Assembly (NCBI RefSeq): GCF_000306945.1
Contig: NC_018518.1
Span: 3,968,001 to 4,032,000, forward strand
Length of the DNA stretch: 64,000 nt
Direction of reading: 5' to 3'
DNA from: Bordetella pertussis 18323
GTDB lineage: Bacteria > Pseudomonadota > Gammaproteobacteria > Burkholderiales > Burkholderiaceae_B
Positions 1 through 10,388 of this stretch are shown here, one piece after another. Under the pieces are notes generated by a model. It was not told the DNA's origin, did no database searches, and saw only the letters and a program-made list of their open reading frames with translations. Each line of letters starts with the position of its first letter. Within the stretch, counting starts at the first letter, position 1. The position numbers were made by a program, and so were the translations under genes.

Positions 1-504
1 GGGGTCGCGCAGCACGGCCGGCGCCAGGCGGCCGCTGCGGCCCTGCGCGCGCGCCGCGGCCAGCCAGCTGCGCACCCGCTCGTCGAGCGCCGCGCTGGCC
101 GCCACGGGCGTCCACAGGGCGGGCTGGTCCAGCAGCAGGGCGGGCACCAGTTCGTCCAGCGTGCCGATCCCGTGGGCGTCGTCGAAACCGAAGCGCGCCG
201 CGGCCGCCTCGGGGCCGAAGCGGAACCCTTCCCAGATCTCATGCTCGGGATGCTTGTCGCGGCAGAACAGCAGGGCGCGATCGGTGGCGCCGGCGACCAG
301 CACCAGCCAGGCCTCGGGCTCGGTGAAGCCGGTCAGGTAGAAGAAATCGCTGTCGTGCCGGTACGGATACTCGGCGTCGCGATTGCGCAAGGCCTGCGGC
401 GCGGTGGGCAGGATGGCGATGCCGCCGCCCGCGGCGCGCATGTGATCCATCAGGCGCCGGCGGCGCGCGGCAAACGGGGCGATGTCGTCGGGAGGCAGGC
501 TCAT
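1..504 (-). CDS. pepP: Xaa-Pro aminopeptidase (aminopeptidase P), N-terminal part
   Basis: Reading down from the ATG at 504-502 gives 168 codons that leave the window at base 1, so the C-terminal metal-binding catalytic domain is not visible. The protein begins MSLPPDDIAPFAARRRRLMD and contains YPYRHDSDFFYLTGF at about residues 47-61, the hallmark of the aminopeptidase P N-terminal domain. The family removes an N-terminal residue before proline in the cytoplasm, using two manganese ions. It is divergent from the cation exchanger at 821. Start choice rests on this being the first ATG ahead of the conserved domain. Family assignment is firm; completeness cannot be judged. Confidence 0.88.
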   Translation of the reverse strand, partial: MSLPPDDIAPFAARRRRLMDHMRAAGGGIAILPTAPQALRNRDAEYPYRHDSDFFYLTGFTEPEAWLVLVAGATDRALLFCRDKHPEHEIWEGFRFGPEAAAARFGFDDAHGIGTLDELVPALLLDQPALWTPVAASAALDERVRSWLAAARAQGRSGRLAPAVLRDP

Positions 505-571
505 TGCGTGGCGCGCTCGGATACGGGGCTTTTTACTTTACCGCGCCCGCGCGCCGGCCAGGCAGATTGCC

Positions 572-580
572 TGCTACAAT
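572..580 (+). promoter_or_regulatory. Putative extended -10 promoter for the riboswitch-exchanger transcript
   Basis: TGCTACAAT at 572-580 fits an extended -10 (TGn followed by TACAAT). No convincing -35 lies 16-18 bases upstream, as is allowed for extended -10 promoters. The inferred start near 587 falls just ahead of the riboswitch hallmark at 596. Confidence 0.4.
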
Positions 581-589
581 CCGCGCACT

Positions 590-752
590 GTCATTGGGGA
601 GTAGCCATCTCTATCCCCGGATCCGTCTCCGAACAGAGGCCGGCTCCAGAGAGTCAGCGTCAACACACTTGGTGGTTTCGTACCCCATGGCGCTGACGGC
701 CCGCACGCACGGATCATCCGCGCGCAGCAGCCCGGCGAGACCTTTGGCCGCG
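590..752 (+). promoter_or_regulatory. Probable yybP-ykoY family (manganese) riboswitch
   Basis: The 316-base gap between pepP and the exchanger holds the two conserved ends of the yybP-ykoY aptamer: TTGGGGAGTAGCC at 594-606 and GGCGAGACCTTTGG at 734-747. Between them lies a perfect 7-bp stem, GTCAGCG (653-659) with CGCTGAC (691-697), as expected for the variable inner arm. This family senses Mn2+ and controls Mn exporters and related membrane transporters. The next gene is a membrane cation exchanger, which fits. The outer boundaries are approximate because I could not fold the RNA or run a covariance model. Confidence 0.75.
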
Positions 753-820
753 ATGCGTTCACCCTGCCGGGCGAGCCGCGTCGTCGTGCCATTGGGATCT
801 GCTCGTCCGGCCGCGTCATC

Positions 821-1858
821 ATGTTCATCACCCTGCTGTTGTTCTTCCTCTCGGCCGCGATCATCTATTTCGCGTGCGAGTTCTTCGTCAACGGCGTCGA
901 ATGGGTCGGCCACCGCTTCAAGCTCGGGGCCACCGCGACCGGCACCGTGCTGGCGGCCTTCGGCACGGCGCTGCCGGAAAGCGCCGTCACGTTCATGGCC
1001 GTGGTGTTCGGCACCACGCCCGAGCAGAAGGATATCGGCGTGGGCGCCGCGATGGGCGGACCGCTGGTGCTGGCGACGCTGGCCTATGCCGTGGTGGGGC
1101 TGACGCTGGCGCGCACGCGCCGCGCCGGCTCCAGCCAGGTGGAGGCCGCCATCAATGCCGACCAGCGGCGCCTGGCGCGCGACCAGGCCTGGTTCATGGG
1201 CGTGTTCGTGTTCAAGGTGGCGCTGGGCCTGCTGGCATTCGCCTGGAAGCCCTGGCTGGGCCTGCTGTTCCTGGCGGTCTACGGACTGTACGTCAAGCGC
1301 GAACTGACCCGCGAGGAAGAGTGCCTGGATTGCGAAGACCTTGAGCCGCTCAAGCTGCGGCCGCGCGATCCCAGCCCCAGCCTGTTCTGGGCCTGTGCGC
1401 AGACGGTGCTGGCGCTGGCCGTGATCGCGCTGGCTTCGCACGTGTTCGTGCGCCAGATCGAGCTGCTGGGCCTGGCCATGGGCGCCTCGCCGCACGTGGC
1501 GGCCCTGCTGCTTGCCCCGGTGGCCACGGAACTGCCGGAAATCATGAACGCCCTGATCTGGGTGCGGCAGGGCAAGGAGCGCCTGGCACTGGCCAATATT
1601 TCCGGCGCCATGATGATCCAGGCCACCATTCCCAGCGCCATGATGATCCAGGCCACCATTCCCAGCGCGCTGGGCATCTTCCTGACGCCGTGGCTGCTCG
1701 ACGCCCCCTTGCTCGCCGCCGGCGGCTTCACCCTGGCGGCGATCCTGCTGCTGTGGCTGCGCTTCCGGCGCGCCGCCATGAGCGTGCCGGCGCTGTCGGC
1801 GGTGGGCGGCCTGTACGCCCTGTTCGCGGGATACCTGGGCTGGCATTTCTACGCTTGA
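821..1858 (+). CDS. CaCA-family sodium/calcium-type cation exchanger, possible Mn2+ efflux
   Basis: A 345-residue polytopic membrane protein with two related alpha-repeats typical of the CaCA superfamily. The first carries TALPES at residues 49-54 and the second ATELPE at 235-240; the acidic residues in these helices bind the cation. A hydrophilic loop (about residues 95-185) separates the halves. The gene lies behind a probable manganese riboswitch, so Mn2+ export is the best guess for its role; Ca2+ exchange is the general family activity. Odd feature: residues 263-272 are duplicated exactly as 273-282, inside the second alpha-repeat region, which may impair the protein. The reading frame is otherwise intact. 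Confidence 0.82.
   Translation: MFITLLLFFLSAAIIYFACEFFVNGVEWVGHRFKLGATATGTVLAAFGTALPESAVTFMAVVFGTTPEQKDIGVGAAMGGPLVLATLAYAVVGLTLARTRRAGSSQVEAAINADQRRLARDQAWFMGVFVFKVALGLLAFAWKPWLGLLFLAVYGLYVKRELTREEECLDCEDLEPLKLRPRDPSPSLFWACAQTVLALAVIALASHVFVRQIELLGLAMGASPHVAALLLAPVATELPEIMNALIWVRQGKERLALANISGAMMIQATIPSAMMIQATIPSALGIFLTPWLLDAPLLAAGGFTLAAILLLWLRFRRAAMSVPALSAVGGLYALFAGYLGWHFYA
1607..1666 (+). repeat. Perfect in-frame 2 x 30-bp tandem duplication in the exchanger
   Basis: Bases 1607-1636 and 1637-1666 are identical 30-base units encoding AMMIQATIPS twice in a row. The duplication keeps frame. The unit follows NISG, where family members normally have a single copy of the conserved helix. Confidence 0.97.
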
Positions 1859-1911
1859 GCCGCATGACGCCGCCACGCTGGCCGTTTCAGCGCGGCGGCG
1901 GCCCAAAAGTG

Positions 1912-1940
1912 TTGTTTATTAGTAGAAACCCGAGTAGAAT
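1912..1940 (+). promoter_or_regulatory. Putative sigma-70 promoter of the leader transcript
   Basis: TTGTTT at 1912-1917 and TAGAAT at 1935-1940 are separated by 17 bases, a good sigma-70 match. The inferred start near 1947 would give a leader of about 290 bases before the ATG at 2240. Confidence 0.55.
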
Positions 1941-1970
1941 CGACGTGTTTATATCCCCTGGAGTTGTTCT

Positions 1971-2024
1971 GTGAATACCGATTCCGGCGACAGTAGTCGA
2001 TCTTGCATCGACGCTATTGCCTGA
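1971..2024 (+). CDS. Putative 17-residue leader peptide
   Basis: GTG at 1971 opens an 18-codon reading frame ending in TGA at 2022-2024; the peptide is MNTDSGDSSRSCIDAIA. A GGAG ribosome site lies 8-10 bases upstream. The peptide is short and has three aspartates. Its stop codon is the first three bases of one arm of a competing RNA stem, an arrangement typical of leader-peptide attenuators such as those ahead of mgtA and mgtC in enterobacteria. No homology is claimed; the case rests on position. Confidence 0.4.
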   Translation: MNTDSGDSSRSCIDAIA

Positions 2025-2075
2025 CAGGACGCAAGCAGAGCACCCATCTGCCGCATCCTGTCATGCAGGGTGCGG
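2022..2075 (+). promoter_or_regulatory. Mutually exclusive leader hairpins (candidate attenuator)
   Basis: Three pairings compete for the same bases. TGACAGGA (2022-2029) pairs exactly with TCCTGTCA (2056-2063). CCGCATCCTG (2051-2060) pairs with CAGGGTGCGG (2066-2075) with one G-U. GCACCC (2040-2045) pairs with GGGTGC (2068-2073). A ribosome pausing at the leader-peptide stop (2022-2024) would block the first pairing. I see no T-tract right after these stems, so any effect could be on Rho termination or RNA stability instead. Confidence 0.45.
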
Positions 2076-2239
2076 TATGTCCGACGCGCAGCGCGCCGGG
2101 CCTTCCCACCAAATCCGCCAGAACCGCCGCCTGCCGCCAGCGTAAGTCCGCGCGCGTATCGTCGTGCGCCGCCTTTGCTGCGTGGTTGTCGCGTGCGCGC
2201 GTATCCGCAGTCCGATTCCGCTCAGTAACGGAGGTCGAC

Positions 2240-2599
2240 ATGCGTTTCTTTGACTTGTTCCTGCGCCGTGCCGGGGTTGATCGCACCCATGCGCTCAGCC
2301 AACGCCGCGGCACCTCCCGCCTTACCTTCGTCTGCCCGCGCGATGCGCTGGGCGCCGTGCGCAAGCAGATCTGCCTGGATTTCTCGGCCGCCGGCCTGAG
2401 CGTGGCCCAGTTCCAGGTCGACAGCGGCCGCGACGCCGAGCTGGCGTCGGCCTGCATCACGGTCAGCTGCCCGCCCGAGCTGCGCGCCGAGCTGATGTCG
2501 CAGGCGCGCCGCCTCAGCGCCAACCCGGCGGTACAGCAGCTGCGCTTCGGCGCCGCCGAGCCAGCCGGCGCGCGCGCCTGTGCCGAGGCCGTGGCCTGA
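2240..2599 (+). CDS. Small protein resembling the MgtC C-terminal (ACT-like) domain
   Basis: A 119-residue soluble protein. The ATG at 2240 has a strong GGAGG ribosome site ten bases upstream, so I prefer it to an in-frame start at 2003 that would add a basic, low-quality extension. From about residue 28 the pattern is a beta strand (RLTFVCPRD), a helix (AVRKQICLDFSAAGL), a strand, then ITVSCPPELRAELMSQARRL and a final strand. This resembles the ACT-like tail found after the membrane domain of MgtC proteins. There is no membrane part here. The structured leader upstream fits a Mg2+-linked role, but function is inferred, not shown. Confidence 0.5.
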   Translation: MRFFDLFLRRAGVDRTHALSQRRGTSRLTFVCPRDALGAVRKQICLDFSAAGLSVAQFQVDSGRDAELASACITVSCPPELRAELMSQARRLSANPAVQQLRFGAAEPAGARACAEAVA

Positions 2600-2856
2600 A
2601 CCGCGCGGGCCATGCGCGCTTCCTCCCTCCAGCCGCGCCGCGCGGCCGGCGCCATACCGGCGCAGCCGCGCACGCCGGCGGTCTAGGCGCTTTTCTTCCA
2701 TTCTTGTATCTCCGCGTGCGGTTTGGCTCCGGGACAGGTGAATGTTTGCGGGTTTTGGCATCGGACCAGTCTGCTTTTCTTCTTGGCTAACCTCCGGGTA
2801 CGACGCGGCGCGCTAGGCTGAACCCTGTTTTCACCCTTGATTCGGGAGTTCCAGGC
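2600..2856. other. Intergenic region before the porin
   Basis: A 257-base GC-rich gap. It contains two unoccupied CTAG motifs (2682-2685 and 2812-2815), the core target of IS481, and a short ribosome site ahead of the porin ATG. I see no convincing terminator or promoter. Confidence 0.5.
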
Positions 2857-3951
2857 ATGCGTCGTCTTCTCGTCGTGGCCGCCATGGCGGCCGGCTCTTC
2901 CAGCGTTTTCTGGTCCGTCGCGCCAGCAAGGGCCGCCAACCAACTCGAGTTGTATGGGGTGGTGGACGTGGGGCTGGCCACCACGCGCGTGTCCGGCCTG
3001 GGCACGCGGCAGCAGGTGCTCGGCGGGGGGCAGACCGACAACCTCTGGGGCCTGCGCGGCACCGAGGAGCTGGACGGCGGCTGGCGGGCGTCGTTCGGCC
3101 TGGAAAGCGGTTTCGACGCCGCCAACGGCACCCGCAACGACGACGCCCGGCTGTTCGACTACGGCACCTGGGTCGGCCTGGGCCACGCCGGCGTTGGCGA
3201 ATTGAGCCTGGGCCGCCAGCAGTCCATCGGCCTGCAATACGGGGGCCAGCTCGAAATCGCCTCGTGGCGCGACATGGGCATGGGGGCGCTGTTCAAGGCG
3301 TCCGACAACTATCGCGTCAACAACCTGGTCAATTACCTGTCGCCGGAGTTCTCCGGCTGGCAATGGGGGGTGGGCTACGCCTTCGACGTCGAAAGCGGCG
3401 ACACCGGGCGGTTCGACCGCAGCCCGGCTTTCAGCACCGGTCTCAAGTACGAGGATGGCCCGCTGCTGGCCGCCTTCACCTGGGACAAGCTCAACCTCCA
3501 CGACACGTCGGCAACCGGCGGCCGCTCGCCGCAAGCCTTGCAGGCCGGTTTCACGTACGATTTCGAGGCGCTCAAGATGGCGCTAGCCTGGTCGCGCCAG
3601 CGCAACGGTTTCGTGGGCCTGAACGGTGGCGGCCAGATCGGCCTGGGCCCGGAGCCGTTCGCCCATGGTGGCGCCATCAATGCATGGCTGCTGGGTCTGG
3701 AAGTGCCCGTGCACGGCAATGGCGCATGGCTGGTGCAGGGCTCCATGGCCCGCCCCGACTGGCATTGGGCCAATGGCCAGCAGGCAAGCAAGGCCTATGT
3801 CGTGACGCTGGGCTATCGCCAGGATCTTTCCGCGCGCACCAGCCTTTATGCCTATGGCGGGTATATGAAAGGCTACGATCTGGAAGACCCCTTCGCCTCC
3901 GACGTGGGCCGCGCCACGCGGTTTGGCGTGGGAATGACCCAGCGCTTCTGA
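2857..3951 (+). CDS. Outer membrane porin (Gram-negative trimeric porin family)
   Basis: A 364-residue beta-barrel porin. The N-terminus is a signal peptide ending near ...APARA (about residue 26), followed by the first strand NQLELYGVVDVGL. The body has repeated short amphipathic strands with glycine-rich turns, and a LGGGQTDNLWGLRGTEELD-like segment near residues 55-74 typical of neisserial/bordetellal porins. It ends VGMTQRF with a terminal phenylalanine, the BAM recognition signal. It should sit in the outer membrane and let small solutes diffuse through. The solute preference cannot be read from sequence. It is a single gene with its own upstream gap. Confidence 0.88.
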   Translation: MRRLLVVAAMAAGSSSVFWSVAPARAANQLELYGVVDVGLATTRVSGLGTRQQVLGGGQTDNLWGLRGTEELDGGWRASFGLESGFDAANGTRNDDARLFDYGTWVGLGHAGVGELSLGRQQSIGLQYGGQLEIASWRDMGMGALFKASDNYRVNNLVNYLSPEFSGWQWGVGYAFDVESGDTGRFDRSPAFSTGLKYEDGPLLAAFTWDKLNLHDTSATGGRSPQALQAGFTYDFEALKMALAWSRQRNGFVGLNGGGQIGLGPEPFAHGGAINAWLLGLEVPVHGNGAWLVQGSMARPDWHWANGQQASKAYVVTLGYRQDLSARTSLYAYGGYMKGYDLEDPFASDVGRATRFGVGMTQRF

Positions 3952-4032
3952 GCATTCCCGGCCTTTCAGCGCGTCGTCAACTACAATCAGGTGGCGAGGC
4001 GTCGCGCCTCGCCACCTGCTGGCTGTTTTCGG

Positions 4033-4914
4033 ATGACGCGCATGGATTGGCTGGAGTGGCTCATACCTTGGGAATTTTCGCCCACGCTGGTGGCGGCGTT
4101 TGTCGTCGCCATTGTGTTGTTCGTGCGTGGACAGCGCGTGCATCACGTGACCGCGGCACGCCAATGGCTGTTCTGGTCGGGCATGGTGCTGCTGTACCTG
4201 TCGATGCATACGCGGCTGGACTATTACGCCGAGCGCATGTTCTTCATCCACCGCGCCCAGCACCTGGTGCTGCACCATCTGGGGCCCTTGCTGGTGATGG
4301 CGGCTTTCCCCGGTTCGGCGATGCGTGCCGGCCTGCCCATGGCGTGGCGCGTGCGCTTGCGCGACTTCCTGCGTACCGGCACGGGGCGGGCGCTGGCGGC
4401 GGTGCTGACCCACAAGGTGTTCGTGCCGACGCTGTTCGTCTTCCTGGTGCTGGTGTGGCTGCTGCCTTCCGTCCAGTTCTATTCCATGCTCGACTGGCGC
4501 CTGTACCGGCTGATGAATTGGTCGGTCGTCATCAGCGGTTTCATGTACTGGAACCTCATTCTTGATCGCCGCCCCAGTCCTCCCGCGGCCATGACGCCGG
4601 GCGGGCGTGTGCTGTCGCCGGCGCTGACCATGGCGCCGCAAATGGTGGCCGGCGCGGTCATCGCCTTTACCGAGCGCGACCTGTATCCCCTGTTCGAACT
4701 GTGCGGCCGGGCCATCGCCATGTCGGCACAGACCGATCAGACCATAGGCGGGCTGACCATGTGGATACCGGCGGCGCTGGTCGAAGTGGTGGGCCTGCTG
4801 GTGGCGCTGGGCACCTTGATGCGCCTGTCGGGCAAGGGCCGCCTGCGGCCGCAGGACCGCGCGGCGCGGGCCCGGCAGCGGGCCGCCGGGAGTCCGACCA
4901 GTCCGGCCGCCTGA
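4033..4914 (+). CDS. CtaG-like (Caa3-type) cytochrome c oxidase assembly membrane protein
   Basis: A protein of about 293 residues with seven or so hydrophobic helices and a hydrophilic tail rich in Arg and Ala. The histidine-containing segments HRAQHLVLHHLGP and the later MAPQMVAG segment match the caa3-type CtaG membrane family (distinct from the copper chaperone Cox11 also called CtaG). I chose ATG 4033; an in-frame ATG at 3991 would add a basic stretch with no hydrophobic character, and ATG 4042 is another option. The family is linked to assembly of copper-containing oxidases in the inner membrane; the exact role here is inferred. Confidence 0.72.
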   Translation: MTRMDWLEWLIPWEFSPTLVAAFVVAIVLFVRGQRVHHVTAARQWLFWSGMVLLYLSMHTRLDYYAERMFFIHRAQHLVLHHLGPLLVMAAFPGSAMRAGLPMAWRVRLRDFLRTGTGRALAAVLTHKVFVPTLFVFLVLVWLLPSVQFYSMLDWRLYRLMNWSVVISGFMYWNLILDRRPSPPAAMTPGGRVLSPALTMAPQMVAGAVIAFTERDLYPLFELCGRAIAMSAQTDQTIGGLTMWIPAALVEVVGLLVALGTLMRLSGKGRLRPQDRAARARQRAAGSPTSPAA

Positions 4915-4935
4915 GCGCGGCTTCGATACCCGGCC

Positions 4936-7368
<2,433 letters not shown>

Positions 7369-7464
7369 GGCGGGCAAGCATGGATGCCGGCAGCGTTGCG
7401 CGGCCAGCCGCGCGATTGCTGGCTGTATGCCCAGTGGCGGAGGACGCTCGCCGAGGTCCGGGCC

Positions 7465-8565
7465 TCAGCTGCCCATCTCGAAGAAGCGTCCCAGCCGCTG
7501 CGGCAGCCAGTTCAGGTGCGCCGGGAACGGCCCGGTAGGGAACCCCGCGTGGCCGCCTTCGGCCGGCTGGTGCAGCAGCACGCTGTCCGAGCATTCGGCC
7601 GGGATGGGCAGGGCGCTTTCGGGCAGGAACGGATCGTTGCGGGCGTTGAGCACCAGCGTGGGCGTCTTGATATGGGCCAGCCAGGGCTTGCTGGACGCGC
7701 GCGTCCAGTAGTCCAGCGCATTGCGGTAGCCATGCATGCGCGCCGTATAGGCATCGTCGAAGTCGCGCAGGTCGCGCGCGTGGGCGATGCGTATGACGTC
7801 GATGGCGCCCGGAAAGCGCTTGGCCTTCTCCAGTACCTTGCGCCGCATGGTCTTCAGGAAGTACGCGGTGTAGATGCGCCGTGCGATGAAGCCGGTGCAC
7901 AGGGCCTTGCCGCCGGCCACCAGGTCCAGGGGTACCGACACGCCGGCCGCGGCGGCCAGCCAGCTGGCCTCGTCGTGGTGTTCGCCCAGGTACTTGAGCA
8001 AGGCATTGCCGCCCAGCGAAACGCCCACCGCGTGCCAGCGCGCGTGCGGGATGCGCGCGCGCACGGTATCGAGCATGAAGCCGACTTCGGCCGAGTCGCC
8101 CGAATAATAGGCGCGCGCCAGCCGGTTGGGGACCCCGGAGCAGCCGCGGAAATGGGCGATGACGACGATCCAGCCGCGCGCCCGGAAATAATGGGCGATC
8201 GACTGCGCGTAGCGGCTGGCGCTGCCGCCTTCCAGCCCATGGAAGAGGATCAGCGCCGGCGTGTCGGCCGTTTGCGGCAGCGAGGCCCAGTCGGTCGCGG
8301 TGATCCAGCGCGCCGCCGCGATGCGGCCATTGCCTTGCGGCGCCGGGCCGGCGGGCGCGGCGCCTTCGGCGGTCTTGTGCGGGAACAGGCCAGGGCCGGT
8401 CCAGTCGAAGTCGACGAAATCGGTATCGGGGGTGTCGACCCGCTCGCGCACGAAAGCGATGCGGTGGTATTGGGCCAGCGCCGCCGCGTATACCGTCTGG
8501 CTATGCCGGTCGGGCAGCCAGGGCGGAACGGGGCAGGGCGTCAGGTCGATTCTGGAGGCAGCCAA
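7465..8565 (-). CDS. YheT-family alpha/beta hydrolase
   Basis: A protein of about 366 residues. PPWLPDRHSQTVYAA near the start and ALILFHGLEGGSASRYAQS (oxyanion region) followed by GVSLGGNALLKYLGEH, with the nucleophile serine in GVSLGG, identify the YheT/COG0429 group of alpha/beta hydrolases. The acid appears in NARNDPFLP and the catalytic histidine in EGGHAGF. The likely start is TTG at 8565, just after the end of the upstream gene at 8582; an ATG at 8649 would overlap that gene heavily. The physiological substrate of this group is not established. Confidence 0.82.
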   Translation of the reverse strand: MAASRIDLTPCPVPPWLPDRHSQTVYAAALAQYHRIAFVRERVDTPDTDFVDFDWTGPGLFPHKTAEGAAPAGPAPQGNGRIAAARWITATDWASLPQTADTPALILFHGLEGGSASRYAQSIAHYFRARGWIVVIAHFRGCSGVPNRLARAYYSGDSAEVGFMLDTVRARIPHARWHAVGVSLGGNALLKYLGEHHDEASWLAAAAGVSVPLDLVAGGKALCTGFIARRIYTAYFLKTMRRKVLEKAKRFPGAIDVIRIAHARDLRDFDDAYTARMHGYRNALDYWTRASSKPWLAHIKTPTLVLNARNDPFLPESALPIPAECSDSVLLHQPAEGGHAGFPTGPFPAHLNWLPQRLGRFFEMGS

Positions 8566-8581
8566 CGAGATCCACCCGCCC

Positions 8582-9004
8582 TTAGTGGAGACGGTCGGGG
8601 AAGTCGTGCAGGTCGAGCACCCCGGCCTCGGCCGGCGCCTGCGAGGCATGGTGCAGCACCATGCGCCAGCCGGCCGGCCCCTTGTGATAGGCGTTGGTGG
8701 CGTAGCAATTGGCGAACTGCGCGCCTTCGCGCGTCATTACCGTCACTTGTTCGACCAGCACATGCACGGCGCACATCATGCTTTGCATGACCAGCGGCCG
8801 CAGCGGCCGCAGGTGCAGCGGCCCGTTGGCCAGGACCTGCTGCCACGACTCATGGACGGCCGTGTGCCCGACGATACGCAGGCCGCCTGGATGGATGCAG
8901 GCGATTTCCTCGTCGTCGGACCAGACCTGCATCAGACGATCCAGGTCGGCATGTTCCAGTGCTTCGTAGAACGCGTGTTCGGCTTCGTCGGGCGTGGCAA
9001 ACAT
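8582..9004 (-). CDS. SnoaL/NTF2-like small protein
   Basis: A protein of about 140 residues starting MFATPDEAEHAFYEALEHAD. The pattern of N-terminal helices, WSDDEEIACIHPGG, a central GHTAVHESWQQVL helix and closing strands is that of the SnoaL-like/NTF2-like cone fold, which is used by many small enzymes and accessory proteins. ATG 9004 follows the end of the upstream zinc-ribbon gene; a start at 9076 would overlap it. The gene lies between a zinc-ribbon protein and a YheT-like hydrolase, likely in one transcript. Specific function unknown. Confidence 0.72.
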   Translation of the reverse strand: MFATPDEAEHAFYEALEHADLDRLMQVWSDDEEIACIHPGGLRIVGHTAVHESWQQVLANGPLHLRPLRPLVMQSMMCAVHVLVEQVTVMTREGAQFANCYATNAYHKGPAGWRMVLHHASQAPAEAGVLDLHDFPDRLH

Positions 9005-9026
9005 GGTGGCGATGGCGGTAGGGATT

Positions 9027-9239
9027 TCAGTGGCCGTGGACGACCGTGCCGGGCTTGAGGCGGTAGGCGGCGCCACAGTACGGGCAGCTGGCCTGGCCGG
9101 TATGGGTGACGTCGAGGAAGACGCGCGGATGCATGCTCCACAGGGGCGCTTTCGGGCCCGGGCAGTACACGGGCAGGTCTTCGGCCCCGACTTCGATGGC
9201 GTCGTGGGCGGGGACGGCGGCTTGGGCGGCGGCGGTCAT
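9027..9239 (-). CDS. Small CHCC-type zinc-finger protein
   Basis: A 70-residue protein with putative zinc ligands Cys26, His37, Cys52 and Cys55, in the arrangement YCPGP...MHPRVFLDV...SCPYCGAAYRL that defines the zf-CHCC family. In mitochondria the relative is a complex I subunit; bacterial members are often found beside ilvE, as here. It starts 46 bases after ilvE ends on the same strand, so co-transcription is likely. Confidence 0.82.
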   Translation of the reverse strand: MTAAAQAAVPAHDAIEVGAEDLPVYCPGPKAPLWSMHPRVFLDVTHTGQASCPYCGAAYRLKPGTVVHGH

Positions 9240-9285
9240 GAGTGATTCCTGAAAAAAAAGACAGCGTGGACAGCGTGGCTGGCGG

Positions 9286-10206
9286 TCATACCGGGGTCAG
9301 CCAATGCTGGTATTTGGGGTTGCGGCCGTTGACCAGGTCGAAGAAGGCCTGCTGCAGCTTCTCGGTGACCGGGCCGCGGCGGCCGGCGCCGATCTGCCGG
9401 TTGTCGACCTCGCGGATCGGCGTGACCTCGGCCGCGGTGCCAGTGAAGAAGGCTTCGTCGGCAATGTAGACGTCATCGCGTGTGAGGCGCTTGGTGACGA
9501 CGCGCAGGCCGAGGTCGGCGGCCAGCGCATGGATGGTGGAGCGGGTGATGCCCGTCAGCGCCGAGGCGATCTCGGGCTCGCACAGCACGCCGTCCTTGAC
9601 GATGAAAATGTTCTCGCCGGCGCCTTCGGCCACGAAACCCTCGGTATCGAGCAGCAGGGCCTCGTTGTAGCCATCCTGCAGCGCTTCGGCATTGGCGATG
9701 ATGGAATTGGCGTACGTGGTGGCCACCTTGGCGCGCGGCATGGTGACGTTGACGTGCTGGCGCGCGAACGAGGACACCTTGACGCGGATGCCCTGCGCCA
9801 GGGCGGTCTCGCCCAGATAGGCGCCCCAGGGCCAGGCGGCGATGGCCACGTGCACCTGGGCGCCCTTGGGCGAGACCCCCATTTTTTCCGAGCCATAGAA
9901 GGCCAGCGGGCGCAGGTAACACGATGCCAGGCCGTTGGCGCGCACCACTTCGCGCTGGGCCTCGTTGAGGGTGTCGCGGTCGTACGGCAGCGGGATCTGG
10001 TAGATGTGGGCCGAATTGAACAGGCGGTTGGTGTGGTCCTGCAGCCGGAAGATGGCGGTGCCGGCCGCGGTTTCGTAGGCGCGCACGCCTTCGAAGACGG
10101 ACAGTCCGTAGTGGAGGGAGTGGGTCAGCACGTGCGTGGTGGCCTCGCGCCAAGGCACCAGCTTGCCGTCATACCAGATGAAGCCGTCGCGGTCCGACAT
10201 CGACAT
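9286..10206 (-). CDS. ilvE: Branched-chain amino acid aminotransferase
   Basis: A 306-residue class IV PLP-dependent aminotransferase that carries out the last step of valine, leucine and isoleucine synthesis and the first of their breakdown. It shows the family motifs HYGLSVFEGVRAY near the N-terminus, the PLP-lysine context PRAKVATTYANS, EALLLDTEGFVAEGAGENIF, and the later phosphate-binding FFTGTAAEVTPI. Start ATG 10206 (MSMSDRDGFIWYDGKLVPW) matches the usual family start. It lies divergent to azlCD, which encodes a branched-chain amino acid exporter-type system. Confidence 0.95.
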   Translation of the reverse strand: MSMSDRDGFIWYDGKLVPWREATTHVLTHSLHYGLSVFEGVRAYETAAGTAIFRLQDHTNRLFNSAHIYQIPLPYDRDTLNEAQREVVRANGLASCYLRPLAFYGSEKMGVSPKGAQVHVAIAAWPWGAYLGETALAQGIRVKVSSFARQHVNVTMPRAKVATTYANSIIANAEALQDGYNEALLLDTEGFVAEGAGENIFIVKDGVLCEPEIASALTGITRSTIHALAADLGLRVVTKRLTRDDVYIADEAFFTGTAAEVTPIREVDNRQIGAGRRGPVTEKLQQAFFDLVNGRNPKYQHWLTPV

Positions 10207-10388
10207 GATGTTCTCCCTCTATAGAGGCGCGTATTGTATCAAGCAGCGAGGTTACAATGATGTCGTGCTGGCGGCGTGGCCGCCCGTCGCGCGGTTTGCG
10301 CGCCGCCTGGCGTCTGCCTGGCCGGTCGCGCGTTTCGTTTCTCCTGTGAGTCCCATGTCGTCCTGTCCGTATCGCCAGGGGCTGCGCC

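Noticed and set aside
2003..2599. A longer start at 2003 for the MgtC-tail-like gene.
   Set aside because: The extension is basic low-complexity sequence, overlaps the structured leader, and ATG 2240 has a strong ribosome site.
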